Source: JBJXGF01 sp046153015 (GTDB taxonomy: Bacteria; Actinomycetota; Acidimicrobiia; Acidimicrobiales; CAIXPF01). From it: a stretch of 26,657 nucleotides of DNA. Numbering within the stretch: position 1 is the stretch's first letter; the number at the start of each line of letters is the position of its first letter. Made by a program: the position numbers and the translations under genes. The notes beneath the pieces are model-generated. The model was not told the DNA's origin, made no database searches, and saw only the letters and a program-made list of their open reading frames with translations. Of this stretch, positions 1-6,106 are shown in pieces. The stretch spans positions 1-26,657 of the forward strand of contig JBJXGF010000156.1 in the NCBI GenBank assembly GCA_046153015.1, in the 5' to 3' direction.

Positions 1-633
1 GGCTGCGTCGGGCCGACCGGCGAGCGGGAGCGGCGGGCGGGCCGGCGGGGCTGGCGCCTTCAGGTCGATCAGCACGAACCCGCCGGCCGGCGTTGCCGCC
101 GCGCTCGCCTCCGCCGGGCCGGCGGTCTCCGCGTCCGGACGGGGCGCGGCGGTGACGCCGTCGGCGCGCACGACGCCCCTGGCCAGATCGACCACGGGGT
201 CGACGGGTTCGGCGGCGGCGCCGGGCAGGAGCACGCTGGCCGAGCAGACGCCCTCCACCATGCGGGTCAGCCACGCGCCCGGCGCCGACCCGTCCACGCG
301 CAGCGGGCCGGCGGTGGTCTCGAACGCGGCCTCCACCGGACCGTGCACGAACACGACGAGGCGCTCACCGGCCTGGCCGAGCAGGCACAGCGGCGGCAGC
401 AGCCCGCCGGCGGCCGCGGCCAGCACCTCGGCCAGGCGGGCGGCGGCCTGGGGCCCGGGCGCCGCCTCGTCGGCGTCGCGGGCGATGTCCAGCCAGGCGT
501 CGATCACCGCTCTCGCCAGCGCGGCGCCGTCCCGCTGATCGGGCCCCACCAGCAGGACCATGCCGGGCAGGCGGCCGAGCCAACCCCGCGCCCGGCCGAC
601 CACCGGCGCAACCGTCGCCTGGTCGAGCCTCAT
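1..633 (-). CDS. FHA-family-like protein, N-terminal 211 residues (runs off left edge)
   Basis: An open frame begins at ATG 633 and continues past base 1 with no stop, so only the N-terminal 211 residues are visible. The ATG overlaps the stop of the kinase-like gene upstream (ATGA), so the two are probably translationally coupled. The visible part is alanine-rich and soluble. It has a hydrophobic strand near residues 25-30 (MVLLVG), an LVVFVHGPVEA segment near residue 90, and an Ala/Pro-rich stretch towards the window edge. From memory, this layout resembles the N-terminal region of actinobacterial proteins that carry a C-terminal forkhead-associated (FHA, phosphothreonine-binding) domain and sit next to serine/threonine kinases. 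The FHA domain itself is not in the window, so the assignment is inference. Confidence 0.6.
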   Translation of the reverse strand, partial: MRLDQATVAPVVGRARGWLGRLPGMVLLVGPDQRDGAALARAVIDAWLDIARDADEAAPGPQAAARLAEVLAAAAGGLLPPLCLLGQAGERLVVFVHGPVEAAFETTAGPLRVDGSAPGAWLTRMVEGVCSASVLLPGAAAEPVDPVVDLARGVVRADGVTAAPRPDAETAGPAEASAAATPAGGFVLIDLKAPAPPARPPLPLAGRPDAA

Positions 634-1427
634 GCGCCGCCGGCCTCGGCCAGCCGGTCGGCGAGCTGCGCCGCGGTGGCGGGCCGGTCGGTTGGGTCCG
701 GGGCCAGGCACGCCGCGATCAGCGCCCGGTCGGCCGGCTCGAGCGCGGGGTCGAGGTCGGGCGCCTCGCGCAGCACGCGCCGGATGGCCATGGCGGCGTT
801 GTCGGTGGGCAGGTCCCCGAAGATCGGCCGGCGGGTGAGCGCGAAGTGCAGGACGGCGCCGAGCGAGTAGATGTCCGACGCGCGAGACGGAGCGTCGCCC
901 CTGATCAGCGCCGGGTCGACCCACTCGACGGCGCCCGCGGTGGTGAGCGAGGTCATCGACCCGCCGGCCTCGATCAGATGGGCGAGCCCGAGGTCGGCCA
1001 GCTTCGCGCCGCCCGGGTGGAGCCACACCGCGGCGGGCGTGATGTTCCGGTGCGCCACCCCCGCCTCGTGGAGCGCGTGCGCAGCCAGCGCGGCGTGGCG
1101 CAGCGCACGACGCGCCGCCGCCGCGTCGAGCGCCTCGGCCGGCGCGGCGAGCGTTCCGAGCGGGGCGTGCTCCATCGCGTAGAAGAACGTGTCGGCCTGC
1201 TGGCCGGCGTCGTAGACCGGCACGAGGTAGGGGCTGGCCACCGCGGCGAAGGCCTGCAGCTCGCGGGTGAAGCGGCGGAAGGCGACCTCGGTGGACCCGC
1301 CGACGACCTTCACCACCACCAGCTCCTCGGGCCGGCCCAGCCGGGCCGGCGGCCGGGCGAGGAAGAACCGGCCGTGCTCGTTGGCGGCCAGCGCGGCGAG
1401 CAGCTGGTAGTCGGCGATCCGGTCCAT
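630..1427 (-). CDS. Serine/threonine protein kinase-like protein, probable pseudokinase
   Basis: The 265 residues span a single protein-kinase fold with no membrane segment. Retained landmarks are the VVVK lysine (K40), a helix-C glutamate (E56), DLG (D145), the DIYSLG helix-F motif (D185) and a late arginine (R248). The catalytic loop reads HRNITPAAVWL where active kinases have HRDLKPANILL: the catalytic Asp is Asn128, the Lys is Thr130 and the metal-binding Asn is Ala133. The glycine-rich loop (about 12-24) has one glycine, and the APE glutamate is absent (WVDPALI, 169-175). Family knowledge predicts no or very weak phosphotransfer. It lies 13 bp after the membrane protein gene and overlaps the FHA-like gene by 4 bp. 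A scaffold role, like the mycobacterial MviN pseudokinase domain that binds FhaA, is inference. Confidence 0.85.
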   Translation of the reverse strand: MDRIADYQLLAALAANEHGRFFLARPPARLGRPEELVVVKVVGGSTEVAFRRFTRELQAFAAVASPYLVPVYDAGQQADTFFYAMEHAPLGTLAAPAEALDAAAARRALRHAALAAHALHEAGVAHRNITPAAVWLHPGGAKLADLGLAHLIEAGGSMTSLTTAGAVEWVDPALIRGDAPSRASDIYSLGAVLHFALTRRPIFGDLPTDNAAMAIRRVLREAPDLDPALEPADRALIAACLAPDPTDRPATAAQLADRLAEAGGA

Positions 1428-1440
1428 CAGCCGCGGCCCC

Positions 1441-1887
1441 TCAGAAGATCCGCCCGCCGCGGTAACGCCAGCGCAGCAGCACCACCCGCAGGGGGCCGAG
1501 CGCGGCGAGCCACACGAGCAGCCACGTCGTCCAGAAGTGCACGCCGAAGGTCAGGGCGTTGGCCGCCGGGGTCTCCGGCGAGGGCCCGACCGCCCGCAGC
1601 GCCGCCCAGGCGAGCAGCGACTCGGGGAAGCCGACGAGGAGGCCGAACAGCGTGGGCCAGTCCTTCTCCCACCGGCATTGCTGGAGCAGGTGGTAGAGCG
1701 GCTCCCACAGCGCGGCGCCGAGCACCGCCACGAGGATCAGCGCCGCCAGCGTGGTGGCGTAGAGCGCCCCCAACCCGCCCCCGGCCGGCCGCGGCAGGAA
1801 CGGCGTGACCACGATCGTCCAGGGGAGCCCGAGCACCGCGAGCAGCACCAAGCGGGTCTGGATGCGTCCGGACAGGGTCGGGGTCAT
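1441..1887 (-). CDS. Four-helix integral membrane protein, unknown function
   Basis: The 148-residue protein starts at ATG 1887, two bases after the stop of the oxidoreductase gene. Four hydrophobic stretches can be drawn at about residues 12-31, 40-60, 79-97 and 112-132. Between helices 2 and 3 is a Trp/Gln/Lys-containing loop (CRWEKDW), and the C-terminus is basic (RWRYRGGRIF), which suggests a cytoplasmic tail. I recognise no enzymatic motif or named family. The spacing to both neighbours (2 bp upstream, 13 bp downstream) places it in one transcript with the oxidoreductase and the pseudokinase, so it could be their membrane anchor. That role is inferred from position only. A much longer upstream reading of the same frame exists but is out of frame with the oxidoreductase and was not used. 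Confidence 0.75.
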   Translation of the reverse strand: MTPTLSGRIQTRLVLLAVLGLPWTIVVTPFLPRPAGGGLGALYATTLAALILVAVLGAALWEPLYHLLQQCRWEKDWPTLFGLLVGFPESLLAWAALRAVGPSPETPAANALTFGVHFWTTWLLVWLAALGPLRVVLLRWRYRGGRIF

Positions 1888-1889
1888 CG

Positions 1890-3488
1890 CTACACCGCCT
1901 TGTTGGCGGCCCAACGCCACCACTGCTGGATCGATCGGGACACCCCGATGCGGGGGCAGAACCGCTGCGCGGCCAGGTCGTCGGCGATGGCCAGCGCGGC
2001 GTACTGCAGGCCGAGGAAGGAGTCGACCCCGGCGTAGTAGCCGCCCAGCGTCATCGAGCCGGACGCGTACAGCCGGCCCGGGTCCGAGCGGGCGCCTCGC
2101 ACCTCGAAGCTGCGCTCCACGTCGAGCCGGCCGAGCGGGTTGCGCCCGGCCCCGCCGTGGTCGAGCAGGTCGGCGAGCAGCCGGTGGTCGCGCAGGTCCC
2201 CCTCGAGACCGGTGGCGTCGATCACGAAGTCGGCCGCCACGTTCGCCTGGGAGCCGTTGGCCGCCTTGATCACCGTGCCCACCTGGTTGCTCGGCGCCGG
2301 CTGGACCTGCTCGACCACACCGTGGAGCGTGTGGTACCAGCCCTCGGCGCGGGCGCGGGCCATCTGCTGCTGCCAGAGCTTTCGGCGCGGGGTGTGCGTA
2401 CCGCCGAGCTTGCGGTACAACGCCGCCCGCTCCTCGCCTTCGAGGCGCTCGAACGCGTCCTTGAGCTGACCGCCCCACGCGCCCTTGGGCCAGTTGAAGC
2501 CCTGGTAGGCCCAGCCGTTGCCGCCCCGGCGCCGCCAGAACGGCGCCTCGCCGTGCGTGCCGTGCACGTAGGTGCGGAACAGGTGCAGGATCGTGGTCTG
2601 GGCGCCGTGGTTCCAGCGGTCCTCCATCAGCCGTTGGAGGATCCGGCTGGCTACGATCCCCCCGCCGCGCAGGAGCACCACGCCCGGGCGGCGGCGCAGC
2701 TCCTCGTACACGTGCTCATGCGGCTCGTAGGCGTTCACCACGTGCCGGTAGTCCTGAAAGCGCTGCTTGTACTCCTGCAGGTCGGGCAGGAAGCGCAGCC
2801 CCGGGTAGCCGACTGCGAGGTGCACGAACCGGCAGCGCCACGCCACCCGCTTGGTGGGCGCCGTGCCCGGAGGCGGGGTGAGCAGCACGAAGTAGCCGCC
2901 GCCGAGGCGGCGGCGCACCACCCGCACCTGGCCCTTCACCACGGACTCGGCGTAGCGGATGCGGGCCGCCTCCCGGGCCATGGTGGTGAAGGCCTGGCCG
3001 GCCTTGGGCGTCCAGTAGTCGGTGAAGATCGGCTCGGTGAGCACGCTCCAGACGGGGGCCAGCGTCCTGTCGGCCCACGCCTCGCGCAGGGCGTAGCCGG
3101 GCCAGCCCCAGATGTTGTCGGGCGTGCCCCCCGAGTCGGAGCGGAGCCGCTCCTCCCGGGGGATCTGCGAGACGCGGGTGAGGTACTCGTAGGTCTGCCA
3201 CGGCTCGTCGAGCGTGGTGAAGACCCTGATGGCCTCCGGGGCCAGGCCGGCGATGCGCAGCGTGTCGACCAGCACGAAGCTGCCGATCCCGCCGCCGACC
3301 GTGCCGAGGGGCGTGTCGCGGATCGGGATGCCGGCGCCGGCCACCAGCTCGTCGCTCCACATGCTGGCCGCCAGCAGCTCGGGCGTGAGGTCGCCGCGCT
3401 CGGGCCGCCCGGTGGGATCGGGGATCGGGGCGGCCAGCTCGCTGCTCGTCACCAGGATCGTCTGCCCGTCCACCAGCGAGCTCCTCAC
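1890..3488 (-). CDS. FAD/NAD(P)-binding oxidoreductase, uncharacterised
   Basis: A 532-residue soluble protein is read from GTG 3488. Near residues 62-80 it has a Rossmann-type dinucleotide motif (LGTVGGGIGSFVLVDTL), a second glycine-rich motif near 272 (RGGGIVASRIL), an ATG-type motif near 424 (FVIDATGL), and a C-terminal segment (GRLYASGSMTLGGYYAGVDS) typical of the FAD-closing region of two-dinucleotide flavoproteins. This pattern fits flavoprotein monooxygenases or related oxidoreductases, but I cannot name a substrate. The start is uncertain: the frame stays open upstream through two ATGs, but the added residues are Arg/Gly-rich and look non-coding, and no clear ribosome site was seen. 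It is the first gene of the cassette with the membrane, pseudokinase and FHA-like genes. A 16-bp palindrome lies just upstream. Confidence 0.75.
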   Translation of the reverse strand: MRSSLVDGQTILVTSSELAAPIPDPTGRPERGDLTPELLAASMWSDELVAGAGIPIRDTPLGTVGGGIGSFVLVDTLRIAGLAPEAIRVFTTLDEPWQTYEYLTRVSQIPREERLRSDSGGTPDNIWGWPGYALREAWADRTLAPVWSVLTEPIFTDYWTPKAGQAFTTMAREAARIRYAESVVKGQVRVVRRRLGGGYFVLLTPPPGTAPTKRVAWRCRFVHLAVGYPGLRFLPDLQEYKQRFQDYRHVVNAYEPHEHVYEELRRRPGVVLLRGGGIVASRILQRLMEDRWNHGAQTTILHLFRTYVHGTHGEAPFWRRRGGNGWAYQGFNWPKGAWGGQLKDAFERLEGEERAALYRKLGGTHTPRRKLWQQQMARARAEGWYHTLHGVVEQVQPAPSNQVGTVIKAANGSQANVAADFVIDATGLEGDLRDHRLLADLLDHGGAGRNPLGRLDVERSFEVRGARSDPGRLYASGSMTLGGYYAGVDSFLGLQYAALAIADDLAAQRFCPRIGVSRSIQQWWRWAANKAV

Positions 3489-3502
3489 ACGCGCCCTCGG
3501 CC

Positions 3503-3518
3503 GCCGGTCCGGACCGGC
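3503..3518. promoter_or_regulatory. 16-bp perfect palindrome upstream of the oxidoreductase gene
   Basis: GCCGGTCCGGACCGGC is identical to its own reverse complement and ends 15 bp from the proposed GTG start. Its position suits an operator, or a hairpin in the 5' leader. Short GC palindromes arise often by chance at this base composition, so function is unproven. A second palindrome (GCCCATGGGC) lies at about 3549-3558. The gap 3489-3601 holds nothing else I can identify. Confidence 0.3.
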
Positions 3519-3601
3519 ACGGCATCTTGCCCCACCGCGACCGGCGGCGCCCATGGGCCATCGCGGCAACGGGAGCCGGCCCATCTTCGCCGACGCGGGC
3601 C

Positions 3602-4873
3602 TCAGATGCCGTAGAGGCGGCGGGCGTTGCCGCCGAGGATGAGCGCCTTCGCCTCGTCGGTGAGCGCGGGGTAACCGTGCTGCTCCTGCAGGCGCTCGCT
3701 GATCTGGAAGGTGCGGAACGCGTCGATCTGGCCTTGGGGCGAGCCGTACCAGATCGAGTCGGTCCCCCACAGGATGCGTCGGGGGCCGAGCTGGGCGAGC
3801 AGCTTGCCCAGCACGTGGGCGGCGGCGTCGGGATCGCGGGCCACGTTGAACCAGGTGGTGCCGAGCTCGGCGTACACGTTGCCCTCCGGCCCGATCCCGG
3901 CCGCCTTCAACGAGGCGATGAGCCGATCCACCCCGCGCAGCTCGCGCTCGGGCCGCCCGGCGGCGAAGGGCCCCTCGGGCGCGGTGGGTTCCCAACCCGA
4001 GTGGTACACCACGAGTTGGGCGCCGGGATGGGCGCGAGCGGCGGGGCCGATGTCGGCGGGCGAGGCGGCCGGGTCCTCCCCCGCCACGCCCTTGTGCACG
4101 GCCACCACCGGCCGGCCGAGGCGCACGGCCTGGTCGAGCAGGGCATCGCCGCGCTCGTCGTCGAGGCGGTAGGGGCCCAGGCTGGTGTAGGTCTTCCAGC
4201 CCGCCACCGGGTAGGTCGCGGCGTCGGCCGCCATCGCGTCGAGCGCCTGGTCGAGAGGCCCCGCGGCGGGGTGGACGGGCGCCTGGAGCAGCAGGCGTCG
4301 GCCGCCGCCCGCCGATTCGAGACGGCGGCGGGCGTCGTCCATGACCTCGATCGAGAGCGGGCTGTCGGCGCCGGTGATCGGGAGGCCGGAGAGCAGGCCG
4401 ACCTGCGTGTCGCTCTGGTCGAACACGAGGCTGACCAGCGCCTCCGCCGAGAAGCACGCCCGCCAGTCGGCCGCGCCGCAGGACGCCTGGGGGAAGCCGC
4501 CGCCGAAGTCGGCGTTGCGGGCCGGGTCGAGGAAGTGGAGCTGCACGTCGACCACCGGCCCTCCCCGCGCCAGGGCCTCGGCCGCCTCCGCCGGGTCGAT
4601 CACGGCGTCGCCTCCGCCCGGCGCCGCGAAGCCGCCCCCCGGTTCGGGCGCCCCTCTGCTGGCGCGCTCCTCCCGGCTGCACGCCGTCAACGCCGACAGC
4701 ACGGCCGCCGAGGCGGCGGCCGACGCCAGCACCTCCCGGCGGGACAGCGCCCCGCCCGTGCGCAGCCGTTCGATCGCCTCGCGGGCCCGGCGGGCGGCCT
4801 CGGTCACGCTCGGCGAGAGCGGCGGCGCGACGTACTCGTCGCTGGACCGCCGGCCGAGATCGAGTGGGCGCAT
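3602..4873 (-). CDS. Tat-exported lipoprotein amidohydrolase (amidohydrolase-2 family)
   Basis: The 423-residue protein has a cytoplasmic-looking 43-residue N-terminus, then SRREVL (44-49), an Ala-rich hydrophobic stretch and a lipobox-like LTAC (Cys65). That reads as a twin-arginine lipoprotein signal. The mature part is a TIM-barrel metal hydrolase of the amidohydrolase-2/decarboxylase type: VDVQLHF (108-114), a VAVHKG strand, VVYHSGWE, and WGTDSIW near the end with the usual catalytic Asp, then the family-typical GGNARRLYGI C-terminus. The usual DxHxH metal motif reads DVQLH here, with Gln111 replacing the first His. This variant occurs in some relatives, but it could change metal binding. 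The substrate is unknown. It starts opposite the lipid kinase, across a shared region of about 66 bp, and ends 113 bp before the oxidoreductase gene. Confidence 0.85.
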   Translation of the reverse strand: MRPLDLGRRSSDEYVAPPLSPSVTEAARRAREAIERLRTGGALSRREVLASAAASAAVLSALTACSREERASRGAPEPGGGFAAPGGGDAVIDPAEAAEALARGGPVVDVQLHFLDPARNADFGGGFPQASCGAADWRACFSAEALVSLVFDQSDTQVGLLSGLPITGADSPLSIEVMDDARRRLESAGGGRRLLLQAPVHPAAGPLDQALDAMAADAATYPVAGWKTYTSLGPYRLDDERGDALLDQAVRLGRPVVAVHKGVAGEDPAASPADIGPAARAHPGAQLVVYHSGWEPTAPEGPFAAGRPERELRGVDRLIASLKAAGIGPEGNVYAELGTTWFNVARDPDAAAHVLGKLLAQLGPRRILWGTDSIWYGSPQGQIDAFRTFQISERLQEQHGYPALTDEAKALILGGNARRLYGI

Positions 4874-4925
4874 GGCCGCAGAGTCTTGCCGCCATCGCCG
4901 AGCGATGAACGGCGGCCGACCCGAC

Positions 4926-4931
4926 TACGTT
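4926..4931 (+). promoter_or_regulatory. Probable -10 box (TACGTT) for a leaderless transcript
   Basis: TACGTT fits the TAnnnT consensus of actinobacterial -10 elements and lies 8 nt before GTG 4940, the first start codon of the repeat array. That spacing predicts a transcript beginning at or next to the GTG. No clear -35 element was seen. Four other starts in this window show the same geometry. Confidence 0.5.
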
Positions 4932-4939
4932 GCGTGCCC

Positions 4940-5029
4940 GTGAGCGAAGCGAACCGCCCGAGCGGCGGAGAGCGGGAGACACCGCGCGAAGCGAACCGCC
5001 CAAGCGGCGGAGAGCGGACAAGACCGTGA
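4940..5029 (+). CDS. Short leader ORF made of repeat sequence, coupled to the lipid kinase gene
   Basis: The frame GTG 4940 to TGA 5029 encodes 29 residues that are almost entirely two copies of a Glu-Ala-Asn-Arg-Pro-Ser-Gly-Gly-Glu-Arg unit. The TGA overlaps the next GTG (5026) in a GTGA arrangement, the usual geometry for translational coupling. The -10-like TACGTT lies 8 nt before its GTG, so this ORF, and not the kinase frame, sits at the predicted transcript start. The simplest explanation is that an 86-bp duplication (not a multiple of three) put the original start out of frame while the copied start restored it. Whether the peptide is made is unknown. Confidence 0.35.
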   Translation: MSEANRPSGGERETPREANRPSGGERTRP

Positions 5030-5103
5030 GCGAAGCGAACCGCCCAAGCGGCGGAGAGCGGGAGACACCGCGCGAAGCGAACCGCCCGAGCGGCGGAGAG
5101 CGG
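4944..5103 (+). repeat. Four copies of a 32-bp repeat upstream of and into the lipid kinase gene
   Basis: Copies lie at 4944-4975, 4986-5017, 5030-5061 and 5072-5103. They differ only at one A/G position in the middle. The gaps are 10, 12 and 10 bp, so the periods are 42, 44 and 42 bp. The first pair and second pair look like one 86-bp block duplicated. A 42-bp period keeps frame and the 44-bp step does not. The unit begins GCGAAGCGAACCGCCC, and copies 1 and 3 are preceded by GTGA, giving a GTG start followed by Ser-Glu-Ala-Asn-Arg. The intervals are too short for CRISPR spacers. Related sequence occurs at 9301, 14943 and 15020. Confidence 0.9.
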
Positions 5104-6048
5104 GAGACACCGCGCGACGTGGTGCACCTGCTGGCGAACCCGCGGGCGGGCAACGGCCGAGCGGCGGCCGCCATCACCGAGCTGGTCGGCCGGTTGGGCG
5201 CAGCGGGCGCGGCGACGGAGCTGTTGGAGGCCGAGTCGGCGGCGGAGGCGCAGCGGCTCTGCGAGAAGGCGGTGGCCGGCGGCGCCGAGCGGCTGATCGT
5301 GGCCGGCGGCGACGGGGCGGTGCACGTGGCCGTCCAGGCGGCGGCGGGCACGCCGACCGTGCTCGGGTTGGTCCCGCTCGGCTCGGGCAACGACTTCGCT
5401 CGCGCGCTCGGCCTGGCGTCGCACGGCCGCCGCCCGGACCTGGCCGTCAGCGTCGCCGCGGCGCTGGCCGAGCCGGTCGAGCTCGACGCCATCTCCTCCC
5501 CCGCCGGCTGCGCCGCCTCGATCGCGACCGTCGGCTTCTCGGCGTCGGTGAACGAGCTCGGCAACCGGCTGCGCATACCGGGCCGGCTCGCCCCAGCCCG
5601 CTACCACCTCGCCACCCTGCTCGAGCTGCGCCGCCTGGCGCCCCTTCGGCTCGAGCTGGAGCTCGACGGGCGGGCCGAGGTCCTGGAGGCCACGTTCGTG
5701 GCGGTGGCCAACACCGCCTTCTTCGGCGGCGGGATGGCGATCTGCCCCGAGGCCGACGCCGCCGACGGTCTGCTGGATGTGTGCGTGGTGGCCCCGGTCA
5801 ACCGCCGGACGCTGCTGCGCCTGTTCCCCACCGTGTTCAAGGGCGCACACGTGAGCCACCCGGCGGTGAGCATCCGGCGGGCGGCTCGGGTGCGGATCGC
5901 TGCGCCGAGCGGGGGCGACGCGCTCGGCGGCGGGCCCAACGTGCGCGCCGACGGCGAGCCCTACGCCATCGCCCCGATCGAGCTGCGGGCGGCGGCGGGG
6001 GCGCTGCGGGTGGCGGGCGCCCGACCCGGGCCGCCGACGCTGACGTGA
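5026..6048 (+). CDS. Diacylglycerol/lipid kinase family protein (YegS-DgkB type)
   Basis: This family uses ATP to phosphorylate diacylglycerol or related lipids at the inner membrane surface. From GTG 5026 the protein has 340 residues. The family core begins at VVHLLANPRAGNG (about residue 32). GGDGA (94-98) corresponds to the catalytic GGDGT loop, and LGSGNDFARALGL (about 121) to the second nucleotide-binding segment. FFGGGMAICPEADAADGLLDV is the conserved C-lobe motif. GTG 5119 or 5122 would give about 309 residues, the usual family length, and would drop the repeat-encoded extension. I prefer 5026 because of the GTGA coupling to the leader ORF, but the true start is open. The N-terminal 26 or so residues from 5026 are repeat sequence with no expected function. 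Confidence 0.85.
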   Translation: MSEANRPSGGERETPREANRPSGGERETPRDVVHLLANPRAGNGRAAAAITELVGRLGAAGAATELLEAESAAEAQRLCEKAVAGGAERLIVAGGDGAVHVAVQAAAGTPTVLGLVPLGSGNDFARALGLASHGRRPDLAVSVAAALAEPVELDAISSPAGCAASIATVGFSASVNELGNRLRIPGRLAPARYHLATLLELRRLAPLRLELELDGRAEVLEATFVAVANTAFFGGGMAICPEADAADGLLDVCVVAPVNRRTLLRLFPTVFKGAHVSHPAVSIRRAARVRIAAPSGGDALGGGPNVRADGEPYAIAPIELRAAAGALRVAGARPGPPTLT

Positions 6049-6106
6049 CGAGCGGCTCAGCGGTCCCGGGGAATAGCGCGCGCGCCGGCGAGGTTGCGCA
6101 GCACCG

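Noticed and set aside
4944..5103. CRISPR-like array
   Set aside because: Repeats are 32 bp, but the intervals are only 10-12 bp and mostly identical. The sequence is in frame with a gene, and there are no cas genes.
3489..5576. A 1228-codon minus-strand frame extending far upstream of the oxidoreductase
   Set aside because: The extra part covers the amidohydrolase gene and the lipid kinase repeats in other frames and is low-complexity Arg/Pro/Gly. Only the part below 3488 looks coding.
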